Shown: in pieces, positions 1-6,214 of the stretch
Layout of the letters: the number at the start of each line of letters is the position of its first letter
How positions within the stretch are numbered: the stretch's first letter is position 1
Source: Gemmatimonadales bacterium UBA2975
GTDB taxonomy: Bacteria > Gemmatimonadota > Gemmatimonadetes > Longimicrobiales > Gaopeijiaceae
NCBI GenBank assembly: GCA_002348265.1
Contig: DEAT01000067.1
Location: forward strand, 23,042 to 30,358
Length of the DNA stretch: 7,317 nucleotides
Direction of reading: 5' to 3'
Notes under the pieces: generated by a model
Told to the model about the DNA's origin: nothing
Seen by the model: only the letters and a program-made list of their open reading frames with translations
Database searches by the model: none
Translations under genes and position numbers: made by a program

Positions 1-484
1 GCGGGGTGACCGGCCGCTCGTCGGTGAAGCCACCACCATCCAGACTCCAAGACCTCAAGATATCGTTGATGTCGTCGTCTAGGCTAAAGAGCCCATCCTG
101 CGCTGCCCTAACGGTCGCCATAGCCGCGACTGGCTTACTGATTGAGGCTGCTTGAAACATGGTCGCCGTATCGACAACCATTCCGGTCTCAACATCTGAG
201 ATCCCGTATCCCTTGGCCCAATGGATATCAAAGTTGTCGATCACCGCCACACTCACTCCTGGGACCTCAAAGCGCTCCATGAGTTCCGCGATAGTGAGTG
301 ATCCGAGCCCATATTCTCCAGGCTCATCCTGTACCCCCTCGATTATGCCCTGAGCGTGCGTCGCACTGGAGGGCGGAACTCTTAGTCCGTTCCCTGAAGG
401 GGTTTCCTGACATCCGGACACAAGCCCTGCTGCGGCTACCAGAACCGCTTTGAGGTGCGATGACTTCTTCAACTGATTGAGCAC
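1..484 (-). CDS. Beta-lactamase-family serine hydrolase, lipoprotein (N-terminal part; runs off left edge)
   Basis: The visible 161 codons encode the start of a penicillin-binding-protein-like / class C beta-lactamase-family serine hydrolase. A GTG start at 484 is preceded by a strong Shine-Dalgarno (GGGAGG, four bases before the start). Residues 1-25 form a lipoprotein signal with a basic N-terminus, a hydrophobic core and lipobox L-V-S-G-C (Cys25), so the enzyme should be membrane anchored. Typical family features follow: V-P-G-V-S-V-A-V-I near residues 74-82, a W-A-K-G-Y-G strand near 89-94, and F-Q-A-A-S-I-S-K with the catalytic S-x-x-K at Ser114-Lys117, then D-G-x-x-S-L-D-D-D-I. The YxN and C-terminal KTG-like motifs would lie outside the window, so esterase, D-aminopeptidase and beta-lactamase roles cannot be separated. 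It lies 35 bases downstream of the ArsC-like selenoprotein gene and could share its transcript. Confidence 0.9.
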   Translation of the reverse strand, partial: MLNQLKKSSHLKAVLVAAAGLVSGCQETPSGNGLRVPPSSATHAQGIIEGVQDEPGEYGLGSLTIAELMERFEVPGVSVAVIDNFDIHWAKGYGISDVETGMVVDTATMFQAASISKPVAAMATVRAAQDGLFSLDDDINDILRSWSLDGGGFTDERPVTP

Positions 485-519
485 GGTTCCTCCCTTCACC
501 TGAATTTAGGCGCAGACAA

Positions 520-870
520 TCAGAGGAGTGTTTCTTGCAGAAGATCACCGCTGTAACCTACGACCAGCAGTTCTCCCGATCGGATAGTTGGGGCTCTCAA
601 CTTCCCGGACCTGCCCAGCAGGTGCCCTAGGAGTTCTTCGTCCGATGGCCGATCAGATGATAGATCAAAGTGGAGCGACTTTTTCCCTTTAGCGATGTAG
701 AGATCTTTGACCCCAGCCAAAAGGTCTAAAGCAGCTTCACCTTCAATGGGGTTCTTTCCGGTACTCTGGACCTCTCCATCATCAATCTCATTCTGCTCGA
801 GAAACTCTCGAGTGCGATTGCAGCTTGTTCAGCCAGGGCGGTGGTACCGCCATTCTATACTTTGAGCCAT
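520..870 (-). CDS. ArsC-like thioredoxin-fold protein with in-frame UGA (candidate selenoprotein, U14-T-S-C17)
   Basis: Seen: from ATG at 870 the frame is open to a TGA stop at 520 except for one TGA at 829-831 (codon 14). Read through, it gives 116 residues. It starts M-A-Q-S-I-E-W-R-Y-H-R-P-G, continues U-T-S-C-N-R-T-R-E-F-L, and later has I-A-K-G-K-K-S-L-H-F-D-L (59-70), D-R-P-S-D-E-E-L-L (73-81) and L-R-A-P-T-I (91-96) with the likely cis-Pro94, then L-L-V-V-G-Y. Known: arsenate-reductase-like proteins of this kind start with a short strand and a CxxC-type motif, then a helix, and carry K-G-K-K, D-R-P-x-D-E-E-L and L-R-A-P-T segments. The UGA falls on the first redox Cys. A SECIS-like hairpin follows (793-828). 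Inference: a thiol/selenol oxidoreductase; arsenate as substrate is not implied. GTG at 910-912 with AAGGA upstream would add 14 residues; ATG 870 (GGAAG nine bases upstream) fits the family N-terminus better. A standard gene caller would miss it or report only a C-terminal fragment. A fresh nonsense mutation is the main alternative. Confidence 0.8.
793..828 (-). promoter_or_regulatory. Candidate bacterial SECIS hairpin of the ArsC-like gene
   Basis: Sixteen bases after the UGA (829-831) the minus strand carries a perfect 7-bp stem, CTCGAGA (812-806) with TCTCGAG (802-796), closing a 3-base loop GTT (805-803). A further CTG (823-821) can pair with CAG (795-793) across an 8-base 5' bulge. The apical loop begins 24 bases after the UGA and its first base is G. 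This fits the general bacterial SECIS description (a hairpin just 3' of UGA inside the coding region, with G near the start of the apical loop). Part of the repeat is the palindrome CTCGAG, so the hairpin could be partly coincidental. Structure was judged by eye; no folding energy was computed. Confidence 0.55.
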
Positions 871-977
871 AGGTAGCGTCTTCCAGTCTAAATGGAGTTC
901 TGTCTGCTTCACGACTTCATCCTTAATGCTAAGCCCAGATACCCCGAACGTCTTCTAGTGGTGCGGGGCACCTCTGG

Positions 978-1826
978 TCATAAGTCTCCTCCACCCGGCC
1001 GCATAGTCCAGTCAAAACTCCGAGTGTAGAGCCGAACGGAATTGGGAAGCGTAACTACAACTGCTATGCTCTCCATCTCTAGCTGCTCTAGCTGTCCATT
1101 CGGTATAAGGTTTCCATCAAGGAAGAGAGTCCCGCACCCACCGTCATCTCCTATTTCTTGAACCTCAGAAGCCAACCGTCCCAACTCCTCAGCTGACTCG
1201 CCCATCAGAAGTGACCCCGTCTCCGTTCTGAGTGAGGGCATCGTGAATCCTGGGAGCGCGTTAATGCATATCTGTCGGCCATGTGACACCATCACGTTCA
1301 GTCGCCTTAGAACATCGGTGTTATCCCTAGCTCCGAGCTTAGCCTCCTGCAGAATCGCACCCTGGTGCGCACGGTAACCGAATAGCGCATTGGGATTCTG
1401 CCCAAATTCAAGCGTCAAGTAACGCTCAAGCTCTTCATTACGAACGGTTACAGACAGAGGGTCGATACGGATGGGCTCTGGGCGCATCTCAATGTCGACC
1501 GAATATGTCCTTCCTGCCTCAGCTTGGAATAGTGGTGTCTCGTTTTCGAAATACCCAATACGCTGGACATGGATGTAGTACTGCCCTGCCTCTGGAGCGT
1601 CGATTGAGTAAAAGCCCGCGGTATCCGAAGCTGAGCGAACGAGCACTTCACGGTCTGCACTAAGAATGAACACTCCTGCCATTGATACAGGCGCCGTATT
1701 CTCGGCGTCGAGAAGCTGCCCCTGCACTGTCTGTGCACCCACTTCCAACACCTGCCCACTCATGTACCCCAGCAAAAGCGCAAGAAAAAGGAAGGCACCC
1801 CGCACCATTAGTCGCTGCTTGATCAT
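978..1826 (-). CDS. Exported protein with carboxypeptidase-regulatory-like domain and TonB-plug-like C-terminus
   Basis: A 282-residue protein. Residues 1-32 look like a Sec signal peptide (basic start, hydrophobic F-L-F-L-A-L-L-L-G, likely cleavage after G-A-Q). Residues about 33-118 resemble a carboxypeptidase regulatory-like / CNA-B beta-sandwich: V-Q-G-Q-L-L-D, the V-R-S-A-S-D-T-A-G-F-Y-S-I turn, and Y-Y-I-H-V-Q-R-I-G-Y. Residues about 124-282 resemble a TonB-receptor plug: L-S-V-T-V, then C-G-T-L-F-L-D-G-N near 231-239 and M-E-S-I-A-V-V-V near 251-258. Cys187 and Cys231 could form a disulphide. There is no beta-barrel, so it is not a complete receptor; it probably acts in the periplasm or at the outer membrane, but its role is unknown. 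Start at ATG 1826 has no strong Shine-Dalgarno; an in-frame ATG seven codons in is possible. It is the first gene of a possible minus-strand group with the ArsC-like and serine hydrolase genes, 107 bases from the former. Confidence 0.75.
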   Translation of the reverse strand: MIKQRLMVRGAFLFLALLLGYMSGQVLEVGAQTVQGQLLDAENTAPVSMAGVFILSADREVLVRSASDTAGFYSIDAPEAGQYYIHVQRIGYFENETPLFQAEAGRTYSVDIEMRPEPIRIDPLSVTVRNEELERYLTLEFGQNPNALFGYRAHQGAILQEAKLGARDNTDVLRRLNVMVSHGRQICINALPGFTMPSLRTETGSLLMGESAEELGRLASEVQEIGDDGGCGTLFLDGNLIPNGQLEQLEMESIAVVVTLPNSVRLYTRSFDWTMRPGGGDL

Positions 1827-2041
1827 CTACAACGAGTACCGCTCTCGATTCACACGACCACCTGGATCAAACAGATCGACAAACTTGCACAAAAAATTAC
1901 CTCGGCTTAGTGAGCATTACCTCAACCTAAGTTCAAAGTCTAAGTTGCGCCTCGTGTCACCTCCGAAGCTACAGGTTACGTTTGGCTCGGTGGGCAACGT
2001 CAACCTATCTCACTTTCCCTCACTTCCTCACCAGACAACCC
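1827..2041. other. Divergent intergenic spacer with likely promoters for both sides
   Basis: This 215-base spacer separates the divergent minus-strand exported protein and the plus-strand glycosylasparaginase. No convincing pair of -35/-10 boxes was found by eye on either strand. It contains a short direct repeat, CTAAGTT at 1927-1933 and 1940-1946, spaced 13 bases start to start. Immediately before the glycosylasparaginase ATG the sequence is pyrimidine-rich and has no Shine-Dalgarno. No small gene with recognisable coding features was seen. Confidence 0.45.
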
Positions 2042-3046
2042 ATGCAAAATCGCCGCTCCTTTCTTAGGACATCGGCTCTAGGGGCAGCAGCAGCCCCAGT
2101 CCTTCTTGATGGCTGCGCACCGGAAGGTCCAGCGAGTTCAAGGGCAAGGTCCAATGTTGATCCCAAGGATGAAATCCGCCCAGTAGCGCTATCAACCTGG
2201 GATCACGGCCTAGCAGCAAACGATGCTGCCTGGAAAATCCTCACAGGAGGTGGAAGTGCCCTGGATGCGGTAGAAGCAGGCGTCAGGATCTCGGAAGCTG
2301 ACCCTGAGGTGACTTCAGTCGGATACGGTGGGCGACCAGATCGCTCCGGCCATGTGACGCTTGATGCCTGTATCATGGACGAGCAAGGACGCTGCGGATC
2401 CGTCGCCTTCTTGCAACACATCATGCATCCGATCTCAGTCGCTCGGCAGGTGATGGAAAAAACCCCCCACGTAATGCTTGTGGGAAAGGGCGCTTTAGAC
2501 TTTGCGCTTGTTAATGGTTTTGAGCAGGAGAACCTGCTCCACCCAGATGCAGCAGCCGCTTGGGAAACCTGGAAGGAAGAGAACGGAGTTGTGCAGCCCA
2601 CCATCGACATCGACAATCACGATACCATCGGAATGCTCACGCTGGATCAAGCCGGCAACCTATCAGGCGCATGCACGACAAGCGGAGCTGCTTTCAAGTA
2701 CCATGGGCGTGTGGGTGATTCGCCAATCATCGGAGCTGGACTCTATGTAGACAACGAAATCGGTGGAGCTACGGCAACCGGCTGGGGCGAAGCAGTAATT
2801 AGGGCGGTCGGTTGCTTCCTAGTCGTAGAGCTCATGCGACAGGGACACACGCCACAAGAGGCCTGCGAACTCGCGGTCGAGCGTGTGATCGAGAAGAATC
2901 CTGATTGGCGAAGCATTCAGGTCGGCTTTATCGCACTCGGCAAGAACGGGGATCACGGTGGCTTTTGTATCGCCCCCGGGTTCAACTATGCCATACGTAC
3001 GCCGGATGAGGGTAACCGACTTCTAAACTCAGGGAGCAGGATCTGA
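2042..3046 (+). CDS. Glycosylasparaginase (N4-(beta-N-acetylglucosaminyl)-L-asparaginase), Tat-exported
   Basis: An Ntn-hydrolase of 334 residues that in this family cleaves the GlcNAc-asparagine bond (or related beta-aspartyl amides) after autocatalytic splitting into alpha and beta chains. The defining motif N-H-D-T-I-G-M-L is at residues 192-199; Thr195 is the predicted cleavage site and N-terminal nucleophile. Other family motifs are G-G-G-S-A-L-D-A-V-E-A-G, the V-G-Y-G-G segment, H-G-R-V-G-D-S-P-I-I-G-A-G (221-233) and A-T-G-W-G-E. The N-terminus carries a twin-arginine signal, R-R-S-F-L-R-T (4-10), with L-L-D-G-C (Cys25) as a plausible lipobox, so the enzyme is exported folded and may be lipid anchored. 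The ATG at 2042 is chosen because it puts the Tat motif at the very N-terminus; the frame is open upstream to 1982. No clear Shine-Dalgarno is seen. It ends in TGA and is convergent with the D-aminoacylase. Confidence 0.92.
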   Translation: MQNRRSFLRTSALGAAAAPVLLDGCAPEGPASSRARSNVDPKDEIRPVALSTWDHGLAANDAAWKILTGGGSALDAVEAGVRISEADPEVTSVGYGGRPDRSGHVTLDACIMDEQGRCGSVAFLQHIMHPISVARQVMEKTPHVMLVGKGALDFALVNGFEQENLLHPDAAAAWETWKEENGVVQPTIDIDNHDTIGMLTLDQAGNLSGACTTSGAAFKYHGRVGDSPIIGAGLYVDNEIGGATATGWGEAVIRAVGCFLVVELMRQGHTPQEACELAVERVIEKNPDWRSIQVGFIALGKNGDHGGFCIAPGFNYAIRTPDEGNRLLNSGSRI

Positions 3047-3082
3047 ATCCAACTCGCTAGAACTAAACCTACTGAAGCCCAG

Positions 3083-5038
3083 CTAGCGAACCAAAAGTAG
3101 CCCGTCTGAGTTGCCAACTATCTCATCGCTTCCCTCTAAGGCTATAACCACTGTTGCGCCTCCCTCGTGGTTCATTGGGTCAGCACCGTCAACGACCAAA
3201 TAGCCACCCCGTTCTACTCCTTCCTCATCAGATACACGCAGAGAAAAAGAAGCCCAGTCGCCCTGAACCTGAAGCAATCCGAATTTCGCGCTCGAAAAGA
3301 GCGTTCTACCCTCTTCGTCGGTAGCCACCAAAGACCCTATCGCAGCAGCGCTCTGGACATCCTGCTGGACCTCGAAAGCCAGTTCGAACTGAGTTCTACT
3401 AGCATCCCCTGCTAGAGTTACAGAACCTTCGAACGATACTGATCTGGGTTCATCCACCCTCAGTGGCCGTGCTGGGTGCGCGGCGGGTCGTCGAAGTGTT
3501 CGACCCGCTCGCATACCGGTCAACTCCCCGTCACGCCATGCGAACAAGCCATTAACCATCACGTGCACTATCCCGGTTGATGGTACCGAAGGGTCCTCGA
3601 ACGTTGCGTGATCAATCACAGTCTCCGGGTCAAAGACGACTAGATCTGCTGACATTCCCACGGCGATGAACCCTCTGTCCAGCATACCCAAGGTCGTTGC
3701 AGGGAGGCCCGACATTTTTTGCACTGCTTCTTCGAGGGTCAGAACACCCCGGTCACGGGCATAGCGACCCAACACTCTTGGAAACGTCCCGTAGCCACGT
3801 GGGTGAGACACGACTCCCAACCCTACCGCGTCACAATCACAAGACACAGACGTGGATGGGTATCTGAGAATGCCCTCTAGATCAGACTCCAAACCAAATC
3901 GGAGGATCGAGGTCGGGCTCTCTGTCTCCAGGATCTTAACGACTGCATCACCGCCTGAAGTCGCCCCTAACTCCCGCATCATCGTCGTGAGTTCAACGCC
4001 CCTCTCTGGAAGATAGACTCCTTCAGGTCCACCAAATCGAGCAGAAAGTGCGGCGTCGGCTTCTGCTACAATTCGACTCCTGAGATCCGGGGTTGCGAAC
4101 CGAGCACGGGAAGCTTCGAGGCCTCCCTCCTGAGCCCACCCAGGAATGATCAAGGCCGCGAGTGACGTCTGGCCGGCTAGGTAAGGGTAGGCATCGGCTG
4201 CCACGTAAACGCCACGCTCAACGGCCGCATCCATCATCGCTGTAACTTCCTCAATGGTGCCCTGCTCGTGTCCCTGCACCTTCATGTGAGTAATGATGGG
4301 GTTAAGCCCAGTTGCTTCCCCAATCTCAATCGTCTCGCGCATCCCAACGATAGAGCTGAAGCCGCTCTCTGGGGTGACCCTATCATGATTCGTAAAGACA
4401 GTCCTCCAGGCCGCCGTACCGGAAAGAACAGTTATGACCTCATCAGTGGTCGAGTAATACGAGGGCTTGTAGTCCAGTCCAGAAGAAACCCCCCAAGCAC
4501 CCTGACCAAGTCCCTCAAGTACAAGCGCGTTCATGCGCTCAAGCTGTTGAGGAGTTGGCCTTACGTCTTCAGTACCATTCACCTCAGCCCAGATCGTTCC
4601 TAGCGCCACGTTGGTCGCGACGTTAATCGCCAGCCCTCCTGCTTCCAAAGCTCGCAGCTGTTCGTCGAGATTCAGAGGCCCACCTCCATCTGCGTTGATG
4701 ATCTCGGTGGTTACGCCCTGACTCAACATATTGCTCGCAGTGGATAGGCCCTCATATCGAGCGTGGCTGTGAAGATTGATGAAGCCAGGTGCTACAACTA
4801 GACCCCTAGCATCGACCTCCTGTAACCCACGCAAAGACCCTAGGTCACCAACTGCTGCAATGGTTCCAGCATCTACGGCGACATCACCGACATATGCAGT
4901 CTTTCCTGTACCATCAATTATCGTACCGCCTCGAAAAACGACATCGACACGGGGACCCGCATCACAGGCGGAAAAAGCTGCACAGGCCAATAAAATAGTT
5001 AGAGCCTTCAACCTCTTAGCCTTGCCCCTTACGGTCAT
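3083..5038 (-). CDS. N-acyl-D-amino-acid deacylase (D-aminoacylase) family lipoprotein
   Basis: A 651-residue amidohydrolase-superfamily protein of the D-aminoacylase type, which removes acyl groups from N-acyl-D-amino acids. Residues 1-25 are a lipoprotein signal with lipobox F-S-A-C (Cys25). The opening beta domain (I-I-D-G-T-G, 40-45) is followed by A-P-G-F-I-N-L-H-S-H with metal-binding His90 and His92, G-V-T-T-E (108-112), I-T-H-M-K (His251, Lys253), D-A-Y-P-Y (282-286), S-C-D-C-D (399-403) and the strongly conserved G-T-F-P-R-V-L-G-R-Y, L-E-E-A-V-Q-K-M-S-G-L-P-A and A-D-L-V-V-F-D-P. Where classical enzymes have a metal-ligand Cys after G-V-T-T, this one has N-A-D-G (115-118). Residues about 525-651 form an extra C-terminal beta-rich region not needed by the family. 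ATG at 5038 is chosen because it overlaps the preceding TGA as TGATG, implying coupled translation; GTG 5041 would add one residue. The exact substrate is unknown. Confidence 0.88.
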   Translation of the reverse strand: MTVRGKAKRLKALTILLACAAFSACDAGPRVDVVFRGGTIIDGTGKTAYVGDVAVDAGTIAAVGDLGSLRGLQEVDARGLVVAPGFINLHSHARYEGLSTASNMLSQGVTTEIINADGGGPLNLDEQLRALEAGGLAINVATNVALGTIWAEVNGTEDVRPTPQQLERMNALVLEGLGQGAWGVSSGLDYKPSYYSTTDEVITVLSGTAAWRTVFTNHDRVTPESGFSSIVGMRETIEIGEATGLNPIITHMKVQGHEQGTIEEVTAMMDAAVERGVYVAADAYPYLAGQTSLAALIIPGWAQEGGLEASRARFATPDLRSRIVAEADAALSARFGGPEGVYLPERGVELTTMMRELGATSGGDAVVKILETESPTSILRFGLESDLEGILRYPSTSVSCDCDAVGLGVVSHPRGYGTFPRVLGRYARDRGVLTLEEAVQKMSGLPATTLGMLDRGFIAVGMSADLVVFDPETVIDHATFEDPSVPSTGIVHVMVNGLFAWRDGELTGMRAGRTLRRPAAHPARPLRVDEPRSVSFEGSVTLAGDASRTQFELAFEVQQDVQSAAAIGSLVATDEEGRTLFSSAKFGLLQVQGDWASFSLRVSDEEGVERGGYLVVDGADPMNHEGGATVVIALEGSDEIVGNSDGLLLVR

Positions 5039-5379
5039 CACCGGCTGGCCCTGATGCCAACGACTGTGAGTATTATGACCCCAGGAATCGTCATCCCAAT
5101 GGTCCGCCCGATACTGAGCTTTTCCACTTCTAGGCTGGCAACATCCCGCAGCAGAACTGCCCCAGGCGCCCGCGTCGCCACCAAGGCCCCTGCCCTGATC
5201 GCTGGAGCTATGAGAATTAGCTCATCCCCCTCATTCGTTATAACTCGAACCCGTTCAGGTGGCTCGACTTGCTGCATGAGCGCTTCAGCGCTCATGCCCG
5301 CGGGCGCCCAAGTAAGGCACCCGGCTAAAGGGAGGACCAAAAGCAGAACAAGCAGGCTAAAACCTCTAGATTTTGACAC
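5038..5379 (-). CDS. Small lipoprotein of unknown function
   Basis: This 113-residue protein is not recognised. A GTG start at 5379 is favoured: AAGGAG lies five bases upstream and the protein then opens directly with a lipoprotein signal, S-K-S-R-G-F followed by a long Leu/Val core and lipobox L-A-G-C (Cys21). The frame is open further upstream to 5472, but that would bury the signal. The mature part has a V-R-V-I-T-N-E-G-D-E-L-I-L-I-A-P strand pattern (about 46-61), a second beta-like segment L-V-A-T-R-A-P-G-A-V-L-L-R-D-V-A-S-L-E-V, and a C-terminal hydrophobic stretch, G-M-T-I-P-G-V-I-I-L-T-V-V-G-I (about 95-109), that could span or associate with the membrane. It lies 97 bases downstream of the peroxiredoxin-like gene and its TGA overlaps the D-aminoacylase start. 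Confidence 0.75.
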   Translation of the reverse strand: MSKSRGFSLLVLLLVLPLAGCLTWAPAGMSAEALMQQVEPPERVRVITNEGDELILIAPAIRAGALVATRAPGAVLLRDVASLEVEKLSIGRTIGMTIPGVIILTVVGIRASR

Positions 5380-5476
5380 ACGCACTCCTTTGAAAGCAGG
5401 GATGGGAGAATCTGCCAATGGGAAGCGGCATCCGCGAGGCGTTACACGCCCGTCAATGAACGCCTGCTTCATCAGT

Positions 5477-6136
5477 TCAGTCGATAGCCGCTAGGACAGC
5501 GATCGGCTCTGGACGCTTCGTGTAATCAGGATCCGCTGATGCGTATGTGATCGTTCCAGCCATATCGATCACGAAGGTCGCCGGGATTGCGAGTTCCCAC
5601 GATTCGTCTCCGTTCATGAGAGAAAGATCTAGCCCGAGCCCATTCAGATAGACCTCCCTGAGATCATCCGGAAGCTTAAAGGTCAACCCAAATTTACGCG
5701 CGACCTCGTTGCCAAGATCGGTCAAAACCTCAAACGAAATGCCATCCTCATCGCGCCATGCGATAGAGTGTTCACGAAGTTGAGGAGAGAGCGTAACAAG
5801 TGTCGCTCCTCGAGAAGTGATTTCAGGAAGAAGTCTCTGGAGAGCGACCTGCTCAAGGCGACAATAGGGTCACCATCTTCCTCGAAAAAAGCTCACCACA
5901 GTAGGACCCTGGGTGAGCAACGAACTCAACCTAATCGGATTCCCTTCAAGATTGGGAAGAGCGAAGTCAATGGTTCGGTCACCCACCCCAAGTACGCCAT
6001 CCAGAATGTCCGATGCCTTAAGTTCGGCCATTGCCCGGTCCATGACCTCCGTAAACTGAGGATTTCTGACCTCATCTCTTTCGAGCTTCATCGCGTAAAG
6101 CTGCCCAGCGAGCGTATCCACCTGTTCGATCTCCAT
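5477..6136 (-). CDS. Peroxiredoxin-like (AhpC/TSA) protein with in-frame UGA (candidate selenoprotein, U89-P-Y-C92)
   Basis: Seen: from ATG 6136 to the TGA stop at 5477 the frame has one interruption, a TGA at 5870-5872 (codon 89). Read through, it gives a continuous 219-residue protein. About 50 N-terminal residues are helical; G-D-R-T-I-D-F-A-L-P-N-L-E-G begins the thioredoxin fold; V-V-S-F-F-R-G-R-W leads straight into U-P-Y-C-R-L-E. Downstream are L-V-T-L-S-P-Q (113-119), F-E-V-L-T-D-L-G-N, F-G-L-T-F-K-L-P, W-E-L-A-I-P-A-T-F-V-I-D and D-P-D-Y-T-K-R-P-E-P. Known: the peroxiredoxin-like 2 group has F-Y-R-G-x-W-C-P-Y-C here, and Sec is known at the peroxidatic position in some Prx-like proteins. 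Inference: a cytosolic peroxide-reducing selenoenzyme. A SECIS-like hairpin follows (5842-5854). The start has no Shine-Dalgarno; a -10-like TATGAT lies nine bases upstream, so the message may be nearly leaderless. Conventional calling would split it into two fragments. Confidence 0.87.
5842..5854 (-). promoter_or_regulatory. Candidate bacterial SECIS hairpin of the peroxiredoxin-like gene
   Basis: Fifteen bases after the UGA (5870-5872) the minus strand reads GAGC (5854-5851), loop AGGTC (5850-5846), GCTC (5845-5842): a 4-bp stem with GGU in the apical loop, 21-23 bases after the UGA. The E. coli fdhF SECIS, recalled from established knowledge, presents GGU in a closely similar AGGUCU loop at about the same distance. 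The stem is short and an alternative pairing, CTCT with AGAG just downstream, competes with it. Judged by eye, not folded. Confidence 0.6.
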
Positions 6137-6214
6137 TTTTAATTAATCATAGGCTCAGGGTTATAACCCACTTAGCCCAACCTGCGTTACCAAATAGTAA
6201 CGAACGAACTCTTG
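6137..6214 (-). promoter_or_regulatory. Upstream region of the peroxiredoxin-like gene with palindrome and hairpin
   Basis: This 78-base spacer lies between the phosphodiesterase stop and the peroxiredoxin-like start. It holds a perfect 12-base palindrome, GGGTTATAACCC (6158-6169), and a hairpin with 6-bp arms CGTTAC (6185-6190) and GTAACG (6197-6202) around a 6-base loop. On the minus strand TATGAT, a good -10 match, lies nine bases before the ATG, without a good -35 match. Neither inverted repeat is followed by a T-run, so an operator or promoter role is more likely than termination. Confidence 0.4.

Noticed and set aside
324..548. A minus-strand open frame overlapping the serine hydrolase start and the ArsC-like end.
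   Set aside because: It has no recognisable features; the other frame has the Shine-Dalgarno, lipobox and S-I-S-K motif.
520..870. Treating the ArsC-like gene as a pseudogene with a nonsense mutation.
   Set aside because: There is only one stop, it falls on the redox Cys codon, conserved motifs continue after it, and a hairpin follows. It remains the main alternative but is less likely.
1927..1946. CTAAGTT direct repeat as an operator.
   Set aside because: Two 7-base copies in a 215-base spacer are weak evidence, and no matching regulator type is recognised.
1982..2041. A 20-residue N-terminal extension of the glycosylasparaginase.
   Set aside because: It would move the twin-arginine motif away from the N-terminus; ATG 2042 gives a normal Tat signal.
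3054..3089. Inverted repeat TCGCTAG / CTAGCGA between the convergent genes, as a bidirectional terminator.
   Set aside because: The arms are 7 bp with a 22-base loop and there is no T-run on either side, so termination is not supported.
5438..5450. Hairpin GGCGT-TAC-ACGCC after the peroxiredoxin-like gene, as a terminator.
   Set aside because: It has a 5-bp stem with no T-run; the downstream lipoprotein gene is on the same strand and may be co-transcribed.
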